DNA of 64,000 nt from Marsupella aquatica (lineage: Eukaryota > Marchantiophyta), in assembly GCA_973895155.1 (NCBI GenBank), contig OZ316896.1, positions 19,530,001-19,594,000 on the forward strand, read 5' to 3'. Made by a program: the position numbers and the translations under genes. Each line of letters opens with the position of its first letter. The stretch's first letter is position 1. Shown piece by piece: positions 46,383-64,000 of the stretch. The notes under the pieces were generated by a model, which made no database searches, was not told the origin of the DNA, and saw nothing but the letters and a program-made list of their open reading frames with translations.

Positions 46383-48446
46383 GAATGTCGTTGCTAGTCA
46401 GTATGCAATGGACAGCATTTGTAGAACAAATTTGGCAGATAGCTGAAGTTGGCCATAGAAAAACAGCTTGTTCTCATCTGCTCATACACTTTTGACGAAG
46501 CAACTTTACCTGTTTGTGTAACAGTAAATGAATATCTAACGTGCTTGGAAAGAGGGCGATTAGCCAGCGGCATTATCGCGGAGTTTTCACGTACAAGCTT
46601 AGAAAGTTGCATGGTTTGAATCCTCCCACCCACCTGTACCGTTAAATGGTCTCGTTGCCATAATGATAGTTTGGTTGATGGGACCTCCAGGGTAGAGAGT
46701 ACAATGAAGTGTTTTAGCGAAAATGAGTAATCTGCACGGATCTTACAGCTGCTGACTTGTGATGTTTCGTTCTATTGCAGCGGGGATCAGAGATGATGAA
46801 CTCATAACCAGCTGTCGCCACAATTGATGCAATCCAATTTAGAACACTTGTTGGTTACATTCACTCCGAAAGGTTCCTGTTCTACAGGAGGATTCCAACA
46901 CAAATACAACTTGACGGTGGTGGCGGTCTGCCACCACAGGTGAAAAGCTCGCAAAATTCCACAAAGAAAAGTTCAAAGTGAATCATACAACGTTGCACAA
47001 CGGTGAAAGCAGCAAGGTCTGAGCTTCAGTATGCACTACTGCTAGTTCTTAGAAAAGCTCTCTGATCCAGGGATTTAAGCGAACAAGAAATTTTCCTTGT
47101 AAGTTGAAAATTTAAGCACAATGAGAATTCTTGTTGCAGGCCTAGTAGTTTCTTTTCTATTCCAGGAGGCCTGGTACTTTTAGGACGTGTCCTCACAAGG
47201 CAAGGAGATCGTTGAAAGTAATATATTTCATCTGATTCTAAGGCAAACTGAGCTGTTTGCTGGACAATTCAGATACAATACAGTAGGGATGGATGATACA
47301 TAGATTGACAGAAGGTGCTCTGCAACACTAAGTTATGGTGCACCGTACATTTATGCATACATGTCATAGTGATGAAAAAACTTGTCTTTCTCTAGTCCAT
47401 GTCTCCCCGGAGCTGTCTGGACAATGCCACCGAAACGTGGAACATGAAGTTTTGTCATCTATACATCATTTCTACCCTGTACGGGGATGAATTAAGGCAT
47501 TGTGTCTGGATTACATTTGTCTTGTTATCTCCTGGGAAAGGTATGGTCAATGCTCAGAGTTTCCAACTGAACACTAGAGGATATTGTCAATCATCAAAAC
47601 TGCTGTGTACAAGTAGTTGCACCTGATTTCAGCTCATTGCGTTTGCATTAGAATAATCATCAGGATTGCACCTAAGATTGGAGCACATTGAACTGATATG
47701 TATGGCTGGCAGTTGGAAGCCTCGGATTATTCCAACATGGTAGTATCGATGACATCATTTGGGACTCGAGGGCTTATGATCAAATGACAGGAAGTGACTA
47801 TGTGTGAGTAAACTTATGTCAAGCATGAGTATGATTGAGGATATGTATGGTACAGTTTGATTGATGTGTCGCATGGTAACAATCAGGCCTGATGTAATGT
47901 CAGGATGTGATGTCTATGTCGATGTGCATAAGTTTTGACCATTCTCTCGCAAAGAATAAGCTTGGAATGAGTTGTTAGTGACTACGAAGCTTATACTTCC
48001 AACACGAATTGCGGAAAACATGAGTAATGGGTTCCTGTGGTATCAGAGGTAAACTGTATAGTAAGCTTACATACACACCTTGCAAAATACATCGTAACAT
48101 ATCACACTACGTCACATATTGCCCTAACCTTGACCAACATATCAGCACTACTATCAGCAACTCAACAGCATCTCTGTCCATCCCAGCATTCCATCGTCGC
48201 AAATCCCCCAAGGAGAAAACATGGATTCATCAACGAAAAAATGCAAGAAATTGGCATGCTAGAGTGATGATTGTGTGAAAATGGAAAGGAGCTTGTGTGG
48301 AGACCACCTGGGAGACAGGGCAAGAGCTGATGGGCAATGTCTCTATCAATAGCTATCCAGCAATTGTGATCAATTGACATACAATTGAACCATGCTCACC
48401 AGGCAGATCATTTACGCCACTTATCATCACTTGTTGTATGTTGTCT
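46383..48446. other. RRP46 3' flank and intergenic sequence, no gene seen
   Basis: No supported gene. Frames are short and without recognisable domains. The first few hundred bases are the likely 3' UTR. Confidence 0.45.
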
Positions 48447-48741
48447 ATGGTTTGTTGAGCAAATCGTGACTGTCAATGGCATGCACGTTACCATCAAACG
48501 AACAAACAATCAACACAAAAAAAGTATGTGGTTCACCTCTGATGATGTCAATGAGAACACACAAAAGTATTACTGCACTCTAGGCTTATTGATCATATCA
48601 AATGTCCATGGCACAAGTTCCTCCTATCTCTCAAAGAGATTATGTAACAATGAGCCTAATAGTTCCCCCTCACAAGTGAGCACTGGCTTGTGTATATAGG
48701 ACACAACACAATTAACCATTATTGAGTCTACAACAATGGTT
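48447..48741 (-). mobile_element. Old solo LTR, related Copia family
   Basis: The segment 48453-48735 begins TGTTGAGCAAAT and ends TCTACAACA on the plus strand and is flanked by ATGGTT at 48447-48452 and 48736-48741. Ordered blocks match the young LTR at 1549-2022: AATCAACACAA, GTGGTTCACCTC, GAGAACACACAA, ACTGCACTCTA, CCTATCTCTCAA and TAACAATGAGCCT. There is no 18-bp minisatellite and it is about 190 bp shorter, so it is an older or sister family. Confidence 0.8.
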
Positions 48742-49436
48742 AGACAAACACATCATTTGAAATTGTAGCCACTGGTTTGAACCCCACATGTCGGCTTCCA
48801 TTTTGTGGTAGGTCTTTACAAACAAGTCACACATCCCCATCATTCACAGAGACTAGACTTTGATGTAGTATATTGTTGGCTGGACTAGAGCGACAATTCT
48901 TGTGGTGCTACTCCTCCATTCACAACCTCAGGACTTGAATGTCCTGCATTGTAGTTCCTTACTATACATAACACATTCCAAAGATCAAAATGCCAAAACC
49001 AGAAGACAATCCGATAGGCAACAGACCCAATAAATGGGGGAAAGAGAAAAGGCAAGATCTCAAGAAGACCAAAGAGGCCCAACAAGTTAGGGCCAGGGTC
49101 CCCAACAGCCTCCAAAACTCTACTCAGTTAATGGCAGAAAATTCAAAAGCTTGGTAGAGCTTTGGAGTAAAATGCACAAAGAAGATCACACCGAGGGATA
49201 GATTTGTCTAGAGGCCTAACACCTACAGCCCCAATTCTACAAGGTATGGCAAAAGCCAAAGCTCTGGACACCCTCTATCTAAACAAGACCGCAAGGACCA
49301 AAACAAGAGGATAAGACAAGGCCTCGATCTACTCAGTTCAAACGACTGCAAAAGCCCACAGGGGGTTTCACTTCCATGACAAAGGCACATCACTTGTAAC
49401 AAAGGATAAAGTTCTTGCGTTGGTTCTCACTTAATA
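48742..49436. other. Intergenic, no gene seen
   Basis: No supported gene and no structured repeat recognised. Confidence 0.4.
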
Positions 49437-49600
49437 CTTAAGAGTTTCTTAAAACGAACATTACCAACTTTTAGATCTAATTTTGAGGCTTATAAAAACA
49501 TTAGGGCCTTTTAAATCATGAGTGAAAATATGTTTCTTACATTTTAGGGGGTTGGAGTTCTAAAAACATTGCAGGTGATGGGGAGGCCTCCATACAATGA
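49437..49600. repeat. Dispersed repeat, copy B
   Basis: Inverted relative to 1318-1543. Shared blocks: CTTATAA.AACATTAGGG, TTCTTACATTTTAGGGGG and GCAGGTGATGGGGAGG.CTCCAT. Further similarity runs upstream to about 49370. Confidence 0.65.
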
Positions 49601-49739
49601 GACCCCTGAGGCGGTCAAAGCTAGGGTGCAGACTCCAAAAATCTGAGAGCAAATGGTAGACTAGATCCCTATGCTATTGTGCGAGCTGCATACGGGGCTA
49701 CAAAGGTCTCGTCCTTGAGTCGGACTGCGTTAGCTTTCG

Positions 49740-50151
49740 TATGGCCAGGACATGGGCAACAACCGCAACAGGATCAGGAACCACCACATATCCAAGGGCA
49801 CAAAATCTTGCCCAAGAAAAACCAGATCAGCTTGCCACCAACTTAGCTCCCTTATTGTTAGGAACATCATCTTAGGTGGAAGCATAGGACGTGGTCCGTA
49901 GCAACATCATATCCCAAGTCGCAGGCAATGGCTGCAACCACATCCCAACTCTCATCATGAGTCATAGTCCGCTCACTCCAATGACCACACCTATGAATAT
50001 GAACTCTTTCCAGGTCCAATGATGCCCCACATACACAAGTGGGTTGGTCCACATTCAAAGCATGGTGAGAAAGGTTCAGGCAAAGGCACGAAGACACGGT
50101 AACCAATAGAAGGATGCCCTCAAAGCTCGACCAATGGAAGGATGCCCTCAA
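49740..50151 (-). pseudogene. Retroelement-type polyprotein C-terminal relic
   Basis: The frame at 50151-49867 contains CVCGASLDLERVHIHRC followed by a helix-like WDVVAAIACDLGYDV, the arrangement seen at the C-terminal end of many non-LTR reverse-transcriptase proteins (a CxCG...H...C cluster then a variable tail). It is interrupted by stops beyond 49867 and has no RT domain upstream. The assignment rests on motif shape only. Confidence 0.4.
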
Positions 50152-50440
50152 AGGCCTGGTAGATAGCCAACCACCAAAATCAGCCCCTCACAACACAATA
50201 GACAAGCCTAAACCAAGTATGAAGGTCCATTAGAGAGCTAGAAAGGGCGTGATGGTGTATGTGGTTAAAATCAAGTGATCGACCAGACCTGAAAAAATCA
50301 CACCTGACAGGGGAGAACCCTATACTCAACACCCATGACATGGTCAAATAAGATGCATTGAAGATCTTTATCCTTATATATATAGCATTTTGGCACAAAA
50401 CCTTTTTTGTCCTTTGCCTATAAAGTGTATGTCCATCACT

Positions 50441-51007
50441 ATATTTCTTTTTGGGGATTTACTAGGTTGCCACTTGGGGTTGCCACTTTATTCTGGCATA
50501 AAATATATCTTGCCACAGAATTATTCTATTTGTCACAATGCCACTGTTTTTGCTTATGGGTTAAGAAAATTAACCTTGGTTAGCTCTTTCACATCCAATG
50601 CCTATCTTGCACCTACTTAGTCTTGCAATTGGACAGCTCCAGTCTCCCTCAAAGTGGCTTTGACCACCCTCAATAGGATAAAGACACAGGTTGTGTGCAA
50701 GGACAGGTTGGCCCTGGACAGAGGCTATGCATAGGATGGGAGGACCGGACCACCCAACCCACCCCTTGGTGAACTGATCCAAGGGTGGTCAAAGTCACCT
50801 TGAGGAGACTTGGGCCGTCCAATCGCAAAATTGGGTCCGATGACAACCATTGAATATGAATGAGCTAACCTTGGTAAATTTTCTTATCTTGCAAACAAAA
50901 ACAATGGCATTGTGATAAATAAATAAAAATCAATGGCAAGGTATGTATTATGCCAAAAAGAGCACTTGGCAATGGGAGTGGCAATCTAGGAAATCCCAAT
51001 ATTTTTT
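50441..51007. mobile_element. Second long-arm foldback element
   Basis: The left arm 50450-50675 pairs with the right arm 50775-50998. Shared (inverted) blocks include TGCCACT, TTGTCACAATGCCA.TGTTTTTG, AAGAAAATT and TGACCACCCT. The flanks ATATTTCTT (50441-50449) and ATATTTTTT (50999-51007) may be a 9-bp target duplication with one change, as in MULE-type MITEs. No transposase. Confidence 0.75.
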
Positions 51008-53849
51008 TTGGTGGTGATGGTCAACACTTAGAAGCTCACCAACCTCATGAACTTCCCTTTAGAAGTAACAAGTATGAATGCCAACTCTTTGAATTTTAAT
51101 AGTGACAAAAATCATCATACATGATCATCATTTTGATATAACATCTCATGGTTCTTTACATCCACATACTTTGGGTGGGGCCCTAGAGACACACTCTAGA
51201 GGCTTTACTCTAGAAGCTTAGACTCAACTTTAGCTTCTCATGACTATTTATTAGTAAGATGTGGGTTTGGGATTGACACGAGAAAGTGTAGCTCAAGAAC
51301 CAAAAAGTATCCATCCATGGTGAATGAAATATTACAGGAAAGCATTTTCACAATCATGAGATAAGATCTGAAACAAATGAAGGTGCCCTAAGGTTGTTAG
51401 CCATAATTTTGTTGTCTCAAGTTTATTTTTGCTGAGATTTTGTATATTATTACGTACCTAGCTTGGGAACTTGCTTACTATATTAGTCTGAGTACCCCTT
51501 GGTTATGTAAGCTTGATGTAAAATCAACTAATTGTAATATGAAATGTTCCACTATTTTTGAGACTATTTTTGCATTTGTTGTGAGTCCATTCATTTGCCT
51601 GCCATTTTCAGTATGAAATAACAAAAAAAGCAAGAAGGCCCAAAAGAAACAGTAAGGAGGGGGGCACAGGGGTCAATGGCAAGGTGCTGGGAAAGGGGCA
51701 GACCTCACAATGGAGGGCAGCATTGCATGGCCAGGGTGCAGCAAGTGGGAGCCAGGGGGGAGTGCCGGGAGGGAGGGCAAATGAGAAAAAGAGGAGAAAT
51801 GGTGTACAAGGGGGAAGGGACAGGAAAATGGGGAACTTAAAAAACCCCAAAACCATTATCATTGTGTTGCACAATGGCATCTTTTACTGTTGACCATTTT
51901 CTCAAGCGATGACATCTTTCTAGCAAACACAATCATTAACAATCATTTACGTCCTTGGGAGATACTTTGGCACCATGATATTTTCTCAACAACATCTAAA
52001 GCCCATGCCAACATCATATTTTATGCATTGACATATTTTGCGTGCCTATATCTTTTACTGAATGACATTATTTAACAACATGTTTTGTGCAACTACATCT
52101 TAGTTTAGCATAATGACATCTTCTATGCAACGCATGGGGGTTGAACTCATTGACGATAAAGAGTTGATTATTCGTGGTCCAGGTCCATCAAAAACATTCA
52201 TTGATACCTCTACATCCATATAGTCCATGCAGAATGGTTTCTTACACCCCCTTGTATTCATGTGTCAATAGCAATTGAAGGGTTTCTTATGGTCTCTTGT
52301 TACTCTTTTGTCCATGATTTCTTGTGTTACCTTAGTAATATTACAATAACTGGAGAGTTTCTTTCTAACCCATGGTTATTTCAAAAATTTGTCAGTTAAA
52401 TAAATTACTCAAACTATTTATTGGAAAACACTGAAACATCAATCACAACCCACTAAAAGGTTATTTTCTTTTACCATTTTCCCACTTTCTTTGTTTATTT
52501 GAAATGTTGCTTTTTGTTTTCCCATGACGTTTACATTTAGGGGGTCTAATGATTTTCCTTTGCCTAGCCTCAAGCACAAATAGTCAGGGTTGGTTCTTCC
52601 TACATAACTAATTGTCCTTGTTTGTGACAAATGGTGTTGATTAGGCCTAGTTGGAAAGAACTTTCCATGGGGTCCCTAAGAAATTTGAAGGACGATGGAT
52701 TTCCTAGTACTTTCCATAAACATATGAAGCTGCCTCTAGAAAGGTTTTCAGACTTAACTTTGTAGTCTCAACTGAGTCCATTTGGGAATCCATTTAGGCT
52801 GAGAGTTTGTATGTTGCTATATAACTAGCTTAGGAACCCACTCACTAAACAAACTTGAAGAAGTGGTTTCCTAAAATTTTCCAATGACCCTTATCCCTGC
52901 CTTCATCAAACCAATTTCATTTACAAAGCATAAATAGAAGCTAGAGTTGAGATCTAGACTTCTAGAGTGAAACCTCTAGACCATAACTTTTAGACAAAGA
53001 CACAACTAATAAAGACAAAAGTGAATACCAAACACAATGATGAGGCAAGGGAAGGCATTTGTTTTTGTCTTATCCCTAATTATATTCAAAGAATGGCCCT
53101 TCAGGCTTGTGAAATGAAAGTAAAAAATATATTGTAGATGAGGATCATGAGCAATCAGTTGTTGTTGCTTATGAAAAGCTCCTTTGGATAAGCCACTATG
53201 TGACAATGATGATATTGGAAGATTGTCCTTTGGCAAAGAGCTGTTCAAGAATCCAATAGAGCTCACTTCTAATACATAGTTTGCTATGTCCTCAAATGAG
53301 TGGCAGGACAAAATAGTGTACTCTTGACTAAGTTAGGAGCATTATTGACTAATTATGTAAACCTGGATCCACCTAGTTTTGCTTTGACGACAATGATGGT
53401 CTAACTACAGTAGTATTAGTTTACTTACAAGCATGAAAGCATATATAAACACTGGGTCCATAAAGTATTGTCTACAAAAGCTCTTCTTTGATAACCAGTG
53501 GTAAATTAATTTTACAAGTCTTTACATTTTAATCATGACTTGCAAGTAATCATACAACAATTGATCCGTTTCGCACAAATATACTTGCAAGGACCCATTT
53601 TTGATGCCGACTCAGGTGCACTGCCAGCCCAAGTTAGTGGCGGTACATTTTGTGGGAACCTCAAAATTTTGACCTGAGATCTAGCTGAGAGTATTCCGTG
53701 GGAGATGCCCTACTGGCAAACCTCCATGGAGCACTTTAGTCTGAGATGCCCTATTGCTTTGAGACACGCTTAGATTTTTCAGATCGAAAACAACATTTTG
53801 CAATTTATTAGCTTTCTACGCGATCGTTTGGATAAATGGCGATAGGTCC
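51008..53849. other. Intergenic, no gene seen
   Basis: AT-rich with scattered short open frames lacking domains. A purine-rich stretch lies at 51650-51850. Confidence 0.45.
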
Positions 53850-55312
53850 GTGGCAATGGGGACTCAACAGTCGCCTTGCGACCGTCGACGGCGTGCCTCG
53901 GTGGTTTGTTCTTGTCGCGTTCAAGTCGCGACAATTAATAAGGCCAGGAGGGCAGACGTTGGGGAGAGGGCAGGGCAGGGCACGGCCAGGCGTAGGGTGG
54001 GGGTGGCCGGCGGGACGCCAGGTTGGGCCCGCTGGCCCGCCCTCGCTTTACCTCTGGGTTCCTCCTCGTCCTGCCAAGTCCAACGAGGCGGAGGAGGCCG
54101 AGGCCAAGGAACGCGAGGGACCGAAGTACCGGTTCTCTTTTTTCGTTCGCGTGTGCCGTCGTCTCTATTTTCGGACCTCCGCGGAGGGACGAGGCGAGGC
54201 CAGGCCAGGCCCGGCTGGACGGGGGTCGAGGAGGGAGGCCGCTCGGGTCGGGCACTCGACGAGGCTGTCTTGTCTGGTGGGGTGTGGATCGTTTGTTGCG
54301 AAATTGCTTTGTTGATGATTCTGGTGTGGTGGTGGTGGGGGTGGAGGAGTATATGGTTCGGTGAGGCTGCCGTCGTGTGCTGGGGTTTGCATCGTCGATC
54401 GGGGTGACTAACCTTGTTGTTACCAACGTAGGGGAGTAATAGAAGTAGGAGTATATTTTGCGTGTGGGAGGGGGAGGGGGGGGGAGAGGTGATGCGGGGA
54501 GGGCAAGGAGCGAGAATTGTTGTGCTGCCGCCATCGCTGGAGCTGGTGGTGGTGCTTGGGAGAGTTGTAGAGTAGTCGAGGAGGAGGGCGAGGGCGAGGG
54601 AGGGGGAGGAGGAGCAACTCGGCGGAGCGTTGCATAATAGCGAGAAGGGAGCTTCACTTCTTGGCACGGCTGCGCGGCCGGGAGAGCGGGCGGACGAGAG
54701 GGCGGAAGCGGAGGGAGGCGGGCACGCATAGGACGAGGGAGGGGATAGACCGGGAGCGAGGAGTTGAGAAGAGGTGAGAGGGGAAGACTCGGTCGGTGAG
54801 GTTGTGTGGGAAGGGGACAAGTCGTGTGTGAGGAACGAAGGGGGGAAGGGAGAGGACGCAGAAGGAAGGAAAGGAAAGGAAGGGAGGAAGAGGAGAGGAG
54901 AGCGATGGAGGAGGGCTGGTGGTGAACAACGAAGTTGGAGAGTTGAGAGGAGGCGCAACAGGGAAGGAGGGGTGGGAGATTGGAAGGGGAGGGGCTTCGG
55001 GACGGACGGACGGACGGACGGACGGACAAGGTCACAAGGAGGAGGGAGAAGAGATGGTGGAGGAGAGAGGGGAAGACCGATGAACGACCTAGAGAGAGGG
55101 GGTGACAGGGATGAGATCTTGGAGAGGACGGGACATCGAGACCGGAGGGTAACTCGAAAGGTAAACTCGAAAGGCAACTCTAAGGGGAGATCGGGGTGTT
55201 CGGGGTGTTTAGGATACATGTGTCTGCGTGTCGGCCGTCGAAGGAGCAAGAAAGTCACGGCGAGTTGGGAATAAGTGACCCCTAACGTTGTCCGCCTTTT
55301 CTGTACAGCCAC
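53850..55312. other. GC- and purine-rich region upstream of the casein kinase gene
   Basis: Plus-strand purines dominate from about 54430 to 55170, with G-runs. The composition keeps several minus-strand frames open (463 and 366 codons, Pro/Ser/Arg-rich), but they overlap in different frames, contain no domain and look like composition artefacts. It probably serves as promoter or 5' UTR of the gene starting at 55784. Confidence 0.5.
55001..55027. repeat. GACG microsatellite
   Basis: About six perfect GACG units in the purine-rich region. Confidence 0.95.
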
Positions 55313-55783
55313 CTCCTCCTTTTTTCTCTCCTTCTTGTTGTTTCCCGTCTAGTTTGTTTTTGCCACATCCGAAACTAGTAGGAATCGAGCGGCGAAAACT
55401 GACATCTCCGTGTTGCAAATCTGTTGGAAAAGATGGTGGCCGTGCCATGATGATCACTCTCCTGCGGAAGCCTTCCCCGGGGACATTGGAACAAAGCGGA
55501 TGGTTGGCGATGTCTTGAGGCGAGTCATCGATCAGTAGTTTGTACGGTTAACAAATGATATTAGGCGTTCTAGGGCTTGGAGAAGCGGGACGTTTGGGGA
55601 GCCACTGAGATCTTTCTCCCGAGCAGATTTTTATCGGACAGGAAGGCGTGGGGGGCCAATCTGTTGCATATGATAGTGTAGTTTTGGATCTTTGCGCGAA
55701 GGACTTCACCATACCTTCTCAACGGGGGTCTGGGAACAAATCTACTGTACACCGGCAGGGGACGAACTTGATATCGTTTCAAA

Positions 55784-63692
<7,909 letters not shown>

Positions 63693-64000
63693 ATGGTTTG
63701 TGTTTACCGTGTGGTCTTTTACTCCCACGCACTAGACAAAGAATCAAGTAGCCGCATGTCATTGTATTGCCTCCAAAGGGGCATCATATGAAATGTCTGG
63801 AACTAGGAAGCATTTTCTTCTAGGGACCATTTGATACCATGTCTATGGAAGTCGAATTGCCTTTTGCTTTGGTATCTCCTTTCAAAGCGTAATATTCGTA
63901 AGCCAATTGATTTGACATTCAAAAGGTCTGAAATTGGGATTCCTTGCTCTGCGATGCTACCATGTGGTCCACAAACAGACCGAGTTTCCCATGGCAGTAG
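63693..64000. other. Casein kinase 3' UTR / flank
   Basis: Sequence after the TAA at 63690-63692. No further gene is visible before the window ends. Confidence 0.5.

Noticed and set aside
46600-46625. tRNA B-box-like word GGTTTGAATCC (also a weak one near 48773)
   Set aside because: No matching A box, acceptor stem or cloverleaf around it.
53921-55312. Minus-strand open frame of 463 codons
   Set aside because: Low-complexity Pro/Ser/Arg composition caused by the purine-rich plus strand; overlapping long frames in another register, no domain.

Overview
The window reads as nuclear DNA of a land plant. It has multi-exon genes with GT-AG introns of about 0.1-1 kb (one of 3.6 kb), plant-lineage proteins (a RIN13-type protein, a CYP71-clan-like P450, a CKL-type casein kinase I) and a Copia element primed by initiator tRNA-Met. 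A ZNFX1-type helicase and the style of the LINE fragments lean towards a non-seed plant (bryophyte or lycophyte), but the sequence alone does not settle the species.

Layout: 1-8.2 kb is repeat-rich and holds one young, complete Copia retrotransposon (1549-8148, coding on the minus strand) with 474-bp LTRs that differ at one visible site, a 5-bp target duplication, PBS and PPT. At 11.95-18.53 kb lies a large gene (+) for a PB1 + CCCH + SF1 helicase + NF-X1 fingers + TPR + RZ-finger protein of the ZNFX1 family. Its 3' part carries a frameshift and a stop. At 21.6-24.6 kb are a PIF/Harbinger-like MITE and a long-armed foldback element, the latter just upstream of a four-exon cytochrome P450 (24.86-27.35 kb, +). 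At 27.4-29.8 kb is a decayed LINE (-). From 29.8 to 36.4 kb there are repeats, a GC-rich block, a solo LTR of the same Copia family with its own target duplication, and an older LTR relic. Next come a RIN13-like gene (36.46-39.71 kb, +), AT-rich duplicated sequence (40.9-43.25 kb), and the exosome gene RRP46 (43.58-46.38 kb, +) with a telomere-like repeat in intron 1. From 46.4 to 53.8 kb there are repeats: another old solo LTR, a retroelement relic and a second foldback. Finally a GC- and purine-rich upstream region leads into a 14-exon casein kinase I gene (55.78-63.69 kb, +).

The five host genes are all on the plus strand but are unrelated in function and separated by transposon debris, so this is a string of independent genes, not a cluster. 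Two themes recur: transposon insertions close to genes, and short tandem duplications, two of which copy sequence around 3' splice sites. The most unusual protein is the PB1-CCCH-ZNFX1 helicase.
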